NCBI GenBank assembly: GCA_018223125.1
Contig: JAAEZA010000016.1
Location: 1 to 64,000 of the forward strand
Direction of reading: 5' to 3'
Source: Paracoccaceae bacterium
GTDB lineage: Bacteria; Pseudomonadota; Alphaproteobacteria; Rhodobacterales; Rhodobacteraceae
Length of the DNA stretch: 64,000 bases
The notes under the pieces were generated by a model. That model saw only the letters and a list, made by a program, of their open reading frames with translations, was not told where the DNA came from and ran no database searches. The translations under genes were made by a program, and so were the position numbers. Numbering within the stretch: the first letter of the stretch is position 1; every line of letters starts with the position of its first letter. This document shows positions 38,245 through 46,866 of this stretch, piece by piece.

Positions 38245-39521
38245 TGCGGAATCAGTTTCATATGATCGGCCACATCTACCGCGCTGGAATACCCGTCTTC
38301 ATGAAAGCCGTTGCGCAGATAGGCACCGCAGAACCAGGTATTGTTCACCCCCTGCAACGCCTTGATGCGGCTTTGCGCAGCAAGAGCTGCGCGGTCGAAC
38401 ACCGGATGCATGAAGCTGGTTTCTTCATAGATCAGTTCGTCACGAATGGTGCTGGTCGGGTTCAGAGAGCTTAGCAGCAGATCGTCATGGGGAATGGATT
38501 GCAAGCGGTTCATCCAATAGGTAATGCCCACCGGATCGGACGGGTTCTGATGTGTGGTTGTATAGGTCCAACTGGCCCAGCAGGATTTGCGCTTGGGCAT
38601 GATGGAAGGATCTGCATGAAGCACGGCGCGGTTGCGTTGATAGCTGATCGCCCCGAGGGTAGAAAGCTCTTCGGCTGTGGGATCGGCCAACATGGCCAGC
38701 GCCTGATCCGAATGACAGGCAAACACTACACGGTCGAATTGCTCCCATGTGCCACCTTCAAGACGGACCTCTGCGCCGGCACTATTGCGACGCACGGCCA
38801 CCACATTGGCTCCGGTGCGAATTTCGCAGCCGTGCTTGCGCATCGCGAGTTCGAGCCTGCGGACATATTCGACAGAGCCTCCCTTCACCGTATACCACTG
38901 GTGCTGGCCGTAAATGTTCAGCAGGTTATGGTTCTGGAAAAACCGCGTCAGCGCCTGTGCCGGAAAGGACAGCATCTGTTCCAGCGGCGTTGACCAGATC
39001 GCACCCGAAAACGGCAAAAGGTAATATTTCTGGAACCACTCGCCCATCCGCAAGCGATGCATAAGCTGGCCCAGCGTCAGATCGGGATCTGCGGCCATAT
39101 CCACCGCTTTGGCATTAAACCGCAGGATATCCACCAGCATGCCCAGAAACAGCGGATTCACGATATTCCGTTTCTGGGCAAACAGTGCAGCGAGATCGTT
39201 CAGCGCATATTCGATCCGCCCGTCATCAGCAGAGACACCAAAGCTCATGTCGCTTTTGATGACCGGCACATCCAGTTCGTCGAAAAGTCCGGTCAGACGC
39301 GGATAATTCGCATAGTTGAAGACGATGAATCCGGTGTCTACCGGCTGGTCCCCGTTTTTACCCGCTGTCACCGTGCGGGCATGTCCGCCCAGCCGCTTTT
39401 CCGTTTCCAACAGGGTCACATTATTGGTTTTGGACAACAGGTGCGCGGCCCCCATACCGGAAACCCCCGCACCTATAACAGCGATCTTGACCGGAGCGGC
39501 GGGAGCGAATTCAAATGGCAT
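38235..39521 (-). CDS. FAD-dependent amine-oxidase-like flavoprotein, first gene of the putative RpoE operon
   Basis: About 428 residues. The dinucleotide-binding motif is VIGAGVSGMGAAHLL, followed by LLETEKRLGGHARTV. The family C-terminal FAD region lies around NNTWFCGAYLRNGFHEDG. The start at 39521 has AAGGAAG seven bases upstream and follows a TGATCC-N18-TAACGG promoter-like sequence; a longer frame to 39578 would begin upstream of that -10. The protein matches in position and type the R. sphaeroides RSP_1091 flavoprotein, RpoE-controlled and linked to furan fatty acid formation. The function here is by analogy. Confidence 0.88.
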   Translation of the reverse strand: MPFEFAPAAPVKIAVIGAGVSGMGAAHLLSKTNNVTLLETEKRLGGHARTVTAGKNGDQPVDTGFIVFNYANYPRLTGLFDELDVPVIKSDMSFGVSADDGRIEYALNDLAALFAQKRNIVNPLFLGMLVDILRFNAKAVDMAADPDLTLGQLMHRLRMGEWFQKYYLLPFSGAIWSTPLEQMLSFPAQALTRFFQNHNLLNIYGQHQWYTVKGGSVEYVRRLELAMRKHGCEIRTGANVVAVRRNSAGAEVRLEGGTWEQFDRVVFACHSDQALAMLADPTAEELSTLGAISYQRNRAVLHADPSIMPKRKSCWASWTYTTTHQNPSDPVGITYWMNRLQSIPHDDLLLSSLNPTSTIRDELIYEETSFMHPVFDRAALAAQSRIKALQGVNNTWFCGAYLRNGFHEDGYSSAVDVADHMKLIPQWA

Positions 39522-39547
39522 GGGACTTCCTTTATTAAGCTGTAAAA

Positions 39548-39577
39548 CCGTTACGCCCCGGCGGATGGACTGGATCA
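39548..39577 (-). promoter_or_regulatory. Putative RpoE (ECF sigma) promoter of the minus-strand stress operon
   Basis: On the minus strand TGATCC (39577-39572), an 18-bp spacer, and TAACGG (39553-39548). TGATCC is the known RpoE -35 in Rhodobacter sphaeroides. The predicted start leaves a short leader of about 20 nt to the ATG at 39521, which fits. Confidence 0.7.
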
Positions 39578-39609
39578 CTAAACCACGTTAAAAAATATTT
39601 TTTACGTTA

Positions 39610-39639
39610 TGATCCAACTGCGTTTGGCGCACGTATCGT
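39610..39639 (+). promoter_or_regulatory. Putative autoregulatory RpoE promoter of rpoE-chrR
   Basis: TGATCC (39610-39615), an 18-bp spacer, and TATCGT (39634-39639). The spacing is identical to that of the divergent promoter at 39548-39577, and the two -10 elements share TA(A/T)CG. The transcript would start near 39646, so the rpoE ORF cannot begin at the GTG at 39638. Confidence 0.7.
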
Positions 39640-39739
39640 GTTCATGATAAACGCTGTACCATTGTTGAATGAAAACGAGCTGTCTCGGAAGTATAGTCCA
39701 CGGGCTAATTCGGGTAGGTCGTCGAAACGAAGGTTGAAG

Positions 39740-40309
39740 ATGGGCCCTACTGAGCAACCGCGCAGTCAAGGTGACGATTGGAATGCGTATATCCTGCGTG
39801 TGCGCAACCACCGCGACGAGGCTGCTTTCTCCGCCCTGTTCAACCATTTCGGACCGCGCATTAAGGGGTTCCTGATCAAATCGGGGGCCAGCGGTACAAT
39901 GGCCGAAGAATGCGCGCAGGAAACCATGATTACCCTGTGCCACAAGGCCCATCTGTTCGACCCCTCCCGTGCGACGGCGGCAACGTGGATCTTTACAATT
40001 GCACGTAACAAGAAAATCGACGCGTTCCGGCGGGCTGCACGGCCCGAACCCGAAGACCTCCCCTGGGGACCGGAACCGGAGCCCGAAGCAGCAGATGCCC
40101 TGGCGCTCAGTCAGGAAACCGAACATCTGGCAACGGCACTGGATGCCTTGCCGGAAAAACAAAGAGAGATTGTGAAACGCGCCTATTACGGCGATTTGAC
40201 CCATTCGGAACTGGCTGAAGAAACCGGCCTTCCGCTTGGCACGATCAAATCCCGCATTAGGCTGGCGCTGGACCGCCTGCGCCAGACACTGAACGAGCCT
40301 GTGAAATGA
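39740..40309 (+). CDS. rpoE: ECF RNA polymerase sigma factor RpoE (singlet-oxygen stress)
   Basis: A 189-residue ECF sigma factor. Region 2 has DEAAFSALFNHFGPRIKGFLIKSG, then EECAQETMITLCHKAHLFDPSRATAATWIFTIARNKKIDAFRR (regions 2.2-2.4). Region 4 has ALPEKQREIVKRAYYGDLTHSELAEETGLPLGTIKSRIRLALDRLR, with the helix-turn-helix at LTHSELAEETGLPLGTIKSR. The start ATG at 39740 has AAGG upstream and lies downstream of the promoter. chrR follows with a 4-bp overlap. In R. sphaeroides the orthologous pair controls the transcriptional response to singlet oxygen. Confidence 0.93.
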   Translation: MGPTEQPRSQGDDWNAYILRVRNHRDEAAFSALFNHFGPRIKGFLIKSGASGTMAEECAQETMITLCHKAHLFDPSRATAATWIFTIARNKKIDAFRRAARPEPEDLPWGPEPEPEAADALALSQETEHLATALDALPEKQREIVKRAYYGDLTHSELAEETGLPLGTIKSRIRLALDRLRQTLNEPVK

Positions 40310-40956
40310 CTGTAAAACATCTTTTGAACGAACAACTGCTGATGGGCTATGCCGCTGGCATCCTGCCCGAAGCCTTTGACCTTGTTGTCGCCTCCCATCT
40401 GAGCCTGTCAGACGAGAGCCGCGCCATGCTGGGCGGTTACGAGGCCGTAGGCGGCGTGGTGATGGAAGAAACCGAAGCAGTCGCGATGGGGGCGGATGCG
40501 CTCGGCTCGGTGATGGCGCGAATCAAATCCGGTAAAGCGATCACCGAAAAGCCTGCCCTGCGCGCCACCAGACCCGGTGTCTTGCCAGAACCCTTGCAGG
40601 AATACGTGGGCGGCGATGTAGACAAGATCAATTGGCGACCGCTGGGTGGCGGCGTGAAGCAGGCGATCCTGCCCACCTCCGGCAAGGCGCAGGCGCGGCT
40701 GCTGCTGATCCCGGCCGGTGCAGCCGTGCCCGATCACGGCCACCGCGGCACCGAACTGACGCTGGTGCTGCAGGGATCATTTTCCGACGAAGTGGACCGT
40801 TTTGCCCGTGGCGACATTGAAATCGCGGACGAGGATCTGAACCACCAGCCTGTTGCCGGCCCTGAAGCGGATTGTATCTGCCTTGCAGCAACGGACGCGC
40901 CATTGCGGTTCAACAGCCTCATTCCGCGGCTGCTCCAGCCGATCTTCCGGATTTAG
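40306..40956 (+). CDS. chrR: ChrR-type anti-sigma factor with the two zinc-binding cysteines replaced by serine
   Basis: A 216-residue ChrR homologue. The N-terminal anti-sigma domain has His5 and His31, but the residues at the positions of Cys35 and Cys38 in R. sphaeroides ChrR are Ser35 and Ser38 (SHLSLSDESRA; codons tca and agc). The C-terminal cupin domain keeps its metal ligands: H144, H146, E150 and H180. DCICLAATDAPLRF near the C-terminus is conserved. It should bind RpoE and release it under singlet oxygen; zinc retention in the anti-sigma domain is doubtful. The last 38 bp are shared antisense with the DUF3422 gene. Confidence 0.93.
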   Translation: MTVKHLLNEQLLMGYAAGILPEAFDLVVASHLSLSDESRAMLGGYEAVGGVVMEETEAVAMGADALGSVMARIKSGKAITEKPALRATRPGVLPEPLQEYVGGDVDKINWRPLGGGVKQAILPTSGKAQARLLLIPAGAAVPDHGHRGTELTLVLQGSFSDEVDRFARGDIEIADEDLNHQPVAGPEADCICLAATDAPLRFNSLIPRLLQPIFRI

Positions 40957-42274
40957 CGGTTCCCCCCGCAGGGGCGGTTTCGGCCCGCTTTTCCGCCTGT
41001 TTGCGGATTCTATGCACGCCCAGCCAGACAACCAGCACCACCGGCAGGACGAGACCGGCACCCAACGCCTTTTGCGAGACGCCGAGCGGGTCCGCAACAG
41101 GTGCCAGCAGTTTGGCCAGCAGGTTCACCCCGTAATAGCTGATCGCCACCACCGACAGGCCTTCAACCGTTTCCTGTAATCGCAGTTGCAAGGCCGCGCG
41201 GGTATCCATCTGCTTCAGAATCTGCCGGTTGCGTTCATCCGCATCAACGCTAACCCGTGTAGCCAGCAGGTCCGAAGCCCGCGCCGCACGGCCCGAAATA
41301 TCCGAAAGCCTGCGGGACGCAGAACGGCAGGTCCGCATGGCCGGTTCAAACCGGCGCATCATGAATTCCGAAAACAGTTGATAGCCCGCCAGCCGTTCTT
41401 CGCGCAGGACATTGACCCGTTCATGCACCAAGGCCGAATAGGCTTCGGCTGCGGTAAAGCGAAAGGCCGTATCGGCTGAAAAATTTTCCACCCGACCGGA
41501 GATATGCAGCAGGCGGTCCAACTCGTCCTGTGCGTTTTCATGGGCATCGGTCATTTCCCGCACCACCTGCGCCAGATCGCGGTCCAGATCGGACAGGCGC
41601 GAAAACACATCCCGCGCAATCGGCAGGGTCAGCATGGCCATCGTCTTGTAGGTTTCAATCTCGATCAACCGCTGGACAATCCGCCCCATCCGGTTCGCGC
41701 CGGTCTCGCCGACCTGAAACACCGCAAAGCGGATGTGCTCATGGGCATCCAGCCGGAAGTCCCCCACGATTGCCGCATCCCGTTCCAACACGAAAGACGC
41801 CGCGACGGCTTCGGTGTGAAACCATTCGCTGCCCACTTCGGAGACCCGCGCGATCACGGCCTCTTGCGATGCGGCATGTTCAAGGCGCACAAGAATAGAA
41901 GACAGCAGCCGTCCCGGCGCATCTGCCAGCCAGTTATCCGGAAAATACTCGAACAAGCCGCCATCGAACGGCACTTCGGACACGCCCTCGGCAAACAGGG
42001 TGAAGGTGCAGAATTCCGAATGCCGTTCCCATTTCAGACGCACCATGCCCAGATCGGCACTGTGATGGGCCGCATCCGGTCCCGGATGGGCCGCGCCGTA
42101 TCGGTCCAGCAATGCCAGCAGATGATCGCGGTAGGCCTCTGATCCGTTTGTGTCCCGCTCTATCGCGATAGAGGCCGCGCGGCTCGGGGCGCGCAGCACG
42201 GGAAACGGGCGGGCGTGTAATTCATTGCTCAGCGCGACGCGGTCGGGGTGGTGGGCTATGGCAGAAAGCGGCAT
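40919..42274 (-). CDS. DUF3422 family membrane-associated protein
   Basis: A 451-residue protein opening NELHARPFPVLRAPSRAASIAIERD, the DUF3422 signature. The middle is helical, and two hydrophobic segments near the C-terminus (VEGLSVVAISYYGVNLLAKLLA and LGAGLVLPVVLVVWLG) anchor it to the membrane. The sequence resembles the CorA-like arrangement of helix then two C-terminal helices, but the function is unknown. It is monocistronic on the minus strand, and its 3' end overlaps chrR by 38 bp. Confidence 0.85.
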   Translation of the reverse strand: MPLSAIAHHPDRVALSNELHARPFPVLRAPSRAASIAIERDTNGSEAYRDHLLALLDRYGAAHPGPDAAHHSADLGMVRLKWERHSEFCTFTLFAEGVSEVPFDGGLFEYFPDNWLADAPGRLLSSILVRLEHAASQEAVIARVSEVGSEWFHTEAVAASFVLERDAAIVGDFRLDAHEHIRFAVFQVGETGANRMGRIVQRLIEIETYKTMAMLTLPIARDVFSRLSDLDRDLAQVVREMTDAHENAQDELDRLLHISGRVENFSADTAFRFTAAEAYSALVHERVNVLREERLAGYQLFSEFMMRRFEPAMRTCRSASRRLSDISGRAARASDLLATRVSVDADERNRQILKQMDTRAALQLRLQETVEGLSVVAISYYGVNLLAKLLAPVADPLGVSQKALGAGLVLPVVLVVWLGVHRIRKQAEKRAETAPAGGTAKSGRSAGAAAE

Positions 42275-42353
42275 AAAAATCCTGACTTCGGAAACGGCGT
42301 TTCGCCATCAAACCGCGGATTTCCGTTCATGCAAGACGCAAACTGACGCAGCG

Positions 42354-43571
42354 TCATTCCCGCGCCTCTGACAGAGAGGTAAGCGGATCGTCCCGTTCCT
42401 GTTCAACCGGATCGAAATCAAAGGCTTCAAGCCGCCGCGCCCGCCCTCCGGCCTTGGTGGCGGAAATCTTGATTTCCTCAATATCCTTGCTGGCCTGACC
42501 GAAATGCCGGTCCAGATTCCCTACGCGGGTTTCCAGCCGTTCCATATCCTTGTGCAACAGCGCCAGTTCGGCGCGGATCGCACCCGCCTGTTCCTTCATC
42601 CGTGCATCCTTCAGCACCGCCCGCATGGTGTTGAGCGTGGCCATACAGGTGGTCGGAGACACGATCCAGACGCGGGCGGCAAATCCTTCACGCACCACTT
42701 CGGGAAAATTCGCATGCAGTTCGGCATATACCGCCTCGGAGGGCAGGAAAAGCAACGCGCCCTCGGCGGTTTCGCCTTCGATAATGTATTTCTCTGCGAT
42801 GGCTTTGATATGGGCCCGCAGCGCCGTGCGCATATTGCGGGCCGCCACCTGTGCCGCCGCAGGATTATCAGCCGCGCGGATCGCTTCATAGGCTTCCAGC
42901 GGGAACTTGCTGTCGATCACAATCGGTCCGGGCGGTTTGGGCAGATGGATCAGGCAGTCCGCCCGCTTTCCGTTGCTTAGTGTCTGCTGGAATGAAAACG
43001 CATCCGGCGGCATCGCCTTGCGCACGATGTCATTCAGCTGGATTTCCCCGAAAGCCCCGCGCGTCTGTTTGTTGGACAGGATATCCTGCAGGGACAGCAC
43101 ATCACCGGAGAGTTTTTCGATATTGGTCTGCGCCTTGTCAATCGTGGCCAGACGTTCCTGCAACTGGGTCAGGGATTTGGTCGTCTTTTCCGAATTGCCC
43201 TGTAGCGTGTCCCGCATCTGCCCCTGCAACTCTGCCATTGTCCGGGCCGAGCGCATTGCGTTTTCGTGCAGCTTTTCCTGCATCTGCTGGTTCACCTGCG
43301 ACAGCCGCGCCTCGACTGTTTGCATGGTCTGCGCTTGGGATCGGGACAGGCTGTCCAGCCCGCCTTTCAGAACATGCTGGCTTTCGTTCAGGATACGCAG
43401 CCCCTCCCCCATGGCCAGCATCTGACTGGCGAGCGGTTCTGTCGCCCGCGCCGCACGCCCCGCAGCACGCATTGCCACAAACAAAAGGATAACAACAAGG
43501 AACAGGGCGATGCCGCCAGCCACTAGGGACAGCAGCAAAGGATCACCTGTCAGGCTCTGTATATCTATCAT
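42354..43571 (-). CDS. rmuC: DNA recombination protein RmuC
   Basis: A 405-residue protein. The N-terminal transmembrane segment is [23 protein letters not shown], followed by a coiled coil at about 40-170. The RmuC nuclease-like domain carries [46 protein letters not shown] and [21 protein letters not shown]. RmuC limits recombination at inverted repeats and recently has been linked to defence. Its ATG overlaps the mutL stop (ATGA), a natural pairing of genome-integrity genes. Confidence 0.94.
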   Translation of the reverse strand: MIDIQSLTGDPLLLSLVAGGIALFLVVILLFVAMRAAGRAARATEPLASQMLAMGEGLRILNESQHVLKGGLDSLSRSQAQTMQTVEARLSQVNQQMQEKLHENAMRSARTMAELQGQMRDTLQGNSEKTTKSLTQLQERLATIDKAQTNIEKLSGDVLSLQDILSNKQTRGAFGEIQLNDIVRKAMPPDAFSFQQTLSNGKRADCLIHLPKPPGPIVIDSKFPLEAYEAIRAADNPAAAQVAARNMRTALRAHIKAIAEKYIIEGETAEGALLFLPSEAVYAELHANFPEVVREGFAARVWIVSPTTCMATLNTMRAVLKDARMKEQAGAIRAELALLHKDMERLETRVGNLDRHFGQASKDIEEIKISATKAGGRARRLEAFDFDPVEQERDDPLTSLSEARE

Positions 43572-45451
43572 CGCCGCCCGAACAGTTTTTCAATGTCGGT
43601 GAGCTTGAGTTCTACATAGGTGGGCCGCCCGTGGTTGCACTGGCCGGAATGGGGCGTTGCCTCCATTTCCCGCAGAAGGGCGTTCATCTCTTCCGCCCGC
43701 ATCATCCGCCCGGACCGGATTGATCCGTGACAGGCCACACGGGACAGGATCGCCTCTATCCGGTCTTTCAGCGTCTGGGTCTGGTCCAGATCGGCCAGTT
43801 CATCGGCGATGTCGCGGATCATCGCCTGTGCGTCCACCTCGCCCAGCAGGGCCGGAGTTTCGCGCACACACACCGCATTGCCGCCGAAATCCTCAACCAC
43901 CAGCCCGAATTGCGCCAGTTCATCGGCGGCAGCCAGCACACTCGATTGCGCACCTGCCTCCAGTTCGACGATCTCGGGGATCAGCAATGCCTGTGCTGCG
44001 ACACCATTCTGCGCCATCTGTTTTTTCAGCCGTTCATAGACCAGCCGTTCGTGGGCGGCGTGTTGATCGACTATCACAATCCCGTCCGTTGTCTGGGCGA
44101 TCACATAGTTTTCATGCACCTGCGCCCGCGCCGCGCCGAGCGGCTGATCCGCCACAACCGGCGTATCGGTCACAGGTTCCATCCGCGCGGAATAAGCGGG
44201 GGCGGTTTCCGCAAATCCGCCCTGTGCGGGCTCCATTGGCGCATGGCTTTGCGGCGGGGCGTAGCTTTGCGGTGTTGCCTGCGGGACAAAACCACTGCGC
44301 GGTTGCATCTGGTAGACCGGCGCTTCCGGCCGGTTTTCAGGACGGAAGGCCCCCAGTGTTGCATCCGCCACGGTGGTAGACGCGCGGTGCCCCGCCCCTG
44401 CCAGACCGTGGCGCAGGGCGCTGACGATCAGCCCGCGGGCCAGACCGGGATCGCGGAAGCGCACTTCGGATTTGGCGGGATGGACGTTTACATCTACCAG
44501 CGTGGGATCACACTCCAGAAACAGCGCCAGCGCGGGATGCCGTTCGCGGTGCAGGAAATCGGAATAGGCGCCACGGATCGCACCGTAAAACACCTTGTCG
44601 CGCACAGGACGCCCGTTCACAAACATATACTGCGCCGTGGCAGAGCCGCGGGAATAGGTCGGCAGGCTGGCAAATCCGGTGATGGCGATGGCTTCCCGTT
44701 CCGCATCGATCCGCAGCGCGTTGGCCGCGAAATCAGAGCCGAGAATCTTGGCCAGCCGCGCGTGCAGCGCATCAAACAGATCACCGCTCTGGGCTTCGGC
44801 CTGAAACACCACGCGGCCCTCCCCGCCGCCGGACACATCGCGCAGGGTGAAGCCGATCATCGGCTCGGCCATGGCCAGCCGCTTGATCACATCAATGATG
44901 GCACCGCTTTCCGCGCGGTCGGTGCGCAGGAATTTCAGCCGCGCCGGTGTGGCGTGGAAGAGGTCACGCAATTCCACCACGGTTCCCCGCGACAGGGCCG
45001 CCGGACGCACAGCGGACATATCCCCGCCGTGAACAGTGATCTGCGCCGCAGACTCCGCACCGTCAGCCCGCGAGGTGATTGACAACCGCCCGACCGCGCC
45101 AAGCGAAGGGAGCGCCTCTCCGCGAAAGCCGAAAGTGTGGATGTTCAACAGGTCCGAGCCGTCGATTTTTGATGTGGCATGGCGGGACAGCGCCAGCGGC
45201 AACTGGTCCTCGGGGATACCATGACCGTCATCGCTGACCCGCAACAGGGTCTTGCCACCATCGGCATAAGCCACTTCTATACGGCGAGCCTTGGCGTCGA
45301 TTGCATTCTCCACCAGTTCCTTCACAGCACTGGCGGGGCGTTCGACCACCTCTCCGGCAGCAATACGGTTAGCGGCGGCATCATCCAACTGGCGGATGGG
45401 ACGGCGGATCTGGGCTGTTTCGGCCTGTATTTTGGGGTCTGCTACACTCAT
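43568..45451 (-). CDS. mutL: DNA mismatch repair protein MutL
   Basis: About 627 residues. The GHKL ATPase has [34 protein letters not shown] (motif I with Asn), [11 protein letters not shown], and [15 protein letters not shown] proline-rich linker at about 330-430 joins the C-terminal dimerisation domain, which has [18 protein letters not shown] and [12 protein letters not shown]. It lacks the DQHA(X)2E(X)4E endonuclease motif in full form; [13 protein letters not shown] is present, so a nuclease role is possible but not certain. The start at 45451 gives the usual length; the frame reaches 45487. It is the first gene of the mutL-rmuC pair. Confidence 0.95.
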   Translation of the reverse strand: MSVADPKIQAETAQIRRPIRQLDDAAANRIAAGEVVERPASAVKELVENAIDAKARRIEVAYADGGKTLLRVSDDGHGIPEDQLPLALSRHATSKIDGSDLLNIHTFGFRGEALPSLGAVGRLSITSRADGAESAAQITVHGGDMSAVRPAALSRGTVVELRDLFHATPARLKFLRTDRAESGAIIDVIKRLAMAEPMIGFTLRDVSGGGEGRVVFQAEAQSGDLFDALHARLAKILGSDFAANALRIDAEREAIAITGFASLPTYSRGSATAQYMFVNGRPVRDKVFYGAIRGAYSDFLHRERHPALALFLECDPTLVDVNVHPAKSEVRFRDPGLARGLIVSALRHGLAGAGHRASTTVADATLGAFRPENRPEAPVYQMQPRSGFVPQATPQSYAPPQSHAPMEPAQGGFAETAPAYSARMEPVTDTPVVADQPLGAARAQVHENYVIAQTTDGIVIVDQHAAHERLVYERLKKQMAQNGVAAQALLIPEIVELEAGAQSSVLAAADELAQFGLVVEDFGGNAVCVRETPALLGEVDAQAMIRDIADELADLDQTQTLKDRIEAILSRVACHGSIRSGRMMRAEEMNALLREMEATPHSGQCNHGRPTYVELKLTDIEKLFGRR

Positions 45452-45549
45452 ACCACTACAAATAGCAGCAATCCCCGCGATTCGCACACGGGGATTTGGT
45501 TAATCATGCTGCTGGTTTGATGGTCCGGCGCCCAAGCGCCGAGACCGTT

Positions 45550-46866
45550 TTACCGGGTGCTTTCCACGCCCTCGGGTTGCCCCACCACCACGAAACGCAG
45601 TGCATCGGCATCAAGGTTTTCTTTCGCAACACGCGCAATGTCTTCCACCGTGACCGCATTCACCCTGTCGTTTCGGGTGTTGGCGTAATCAATCGGGAAA
45701 TAGTCAAGCTGGCTGCTGACGAGAATCCGCGCGATCCGGCTGTTGCCATCAAAGCGCAGCGCGTAACTGCCCGTGAGGTACTTCTTCGCCTTCTCAAGCT
45801 CTTCCTCGGTAACACCCTCTTGTGCCATCCGTGCCCATTCGGTGCGGATCACATCTATTGCCTCGCCCACTGTGCCATTGGCCGAAGCCACCGACCCGCC
45901 GTAATATTGCGTCGCTTCCATCCAGTTCAGGTAAGAATAAACGCCATAGGTCAGGCCGCGCTTTTCCCGCACTTCCTCTGTCAGACGAGAGCCAAAACCG
46001 CCACCGCCAAGGATATGGTTCATCACATAGACCGGCATGAAATCGGGGTGCTGCATGTTAATGTCGGAATCCTGCGCCCAGACCGCCACTGATTGCGGCG
46101 TCGGGAAGTCCACAACGGTCACACCGCCGGGGGCGGCAAACTCCACCTTTTCAGGCAGGGGTGCCCCTGTGGCAGGCAGGTCTCCCAACAAACGGTCCAG
46201 CATCGGGCCAAGCTCTGCTGCGGTGACATCCCCGACTACGCCGATCACCAGATGGTCCTGACTGAGTGCTGCCTTATGGGCTGCAACCAGATCTTCCCGT
46301 GTCAGGGCAGACACAGATTCAATCGTCCCGTCAGACGGGCGGCCGTAGGGATGATCCCCGAAGGCAATCTGCGACATGGTCTTTTCAGCGATCGCCTGCG
46401 GGTCTTTCAACGCGCTTTGCAGACCGGAAATCACCTGCCCGCGCACCCGTTCAATGGCGACAGGGTTGAAAGCCGGTTCGACCAGCGCCTTGCGCAGCAG
46501 GTCAAGCGCTTCATCCGCGTTTGATTTCAGCACCTGCGCGCTGATCCGCACGGCATCCCGCCCCGTATCGAATCCGAAGTTCGCCGCCAACGTTTCCGTG
46601 GCCCGACGGTAAGCCGCCGCGTCCATATCGCCAGTGCCTTCTTCCAGCAGCCCGACCATCAGATTTGTGGCCCCCGGATTATCCGGCGTATCCAGCGATG
46701 TTCCGCCGCGAAAGGCGATTTGCAGCGCAATAAAGGGGATCGAGGGTTCGTTTACCAGCCATGCCTTGATACCGCCTGCGCTGGTGACTTCTTCGATCTT
46801 GATCTGCGCAGCAGCAGGCAGCGCAATCATGACCATACAAATAACGGCAGCTAACTTGCGTATCAT
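45550..46866 (-). CDS. M16 family peptidase-like protein, non-catalytic partner
   Basis: A 438-residue protein with a signal peptide (MIRKLAAVICMVMIALPAAA). The M16 fold is seen in RGGTSLDTPDNPGATNLMVGLLEEGTGDMD. The residues at the zinc-binding HxxEH position are absent, so this is the inactive partner of a two-protein M16 peptidase. Later segments such as NHILGGGGFGSRLTEEVREKRGLTYGVYS are conserved. Its start overlaps the stop of the active partner (ATGA). It acts in the periplasm with it. Confidence 0.9.
   Translation of the reverse strand: MIRKLAAVICMVMIALPAAAQIKIEEVTSAGGIKAWLVNEPSIPFIALQIAFRGGTSLDTPDNPGATNLMVGLLEEGTGDMDAAAYRRATETLAANFGFDTGRDAVRISAQVLKSNADEALDLLRKALVEPAFNPVAIERVRGQVISGLQSALKDPQAIAEKTMSQIAFGDHPYGRPSDGTIESVSALTREDLVAAHKAALSQDHLVIGVVGDVTAAELGPMLDRLLGDLPATGAPLPEKVEFAAPGGVTVVDFPTPQSVAVWAQDSDINMQHPDFMPVYVMNHILGGGGFGSRLTEEVREKRGLTYGVYSYLNWMEATQYYGGSVASANGTVGEAIDVIRTEWARMAQEGVTEEELEKAKKYLTGSYALRFDGNSRIARILVSSQLDYFPIDYANTRNDRVNAVTVEDIARVAKENLDADALRFVVVGQPEGVESTR

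Noticed and set aside
39638-39739. Longer rpoE start at GTG 39638
   Set aside because: It would start inside the putative -10 element; the ATG at 39740 has a ribosome-binding site and gives a normal ECF sigma factor.
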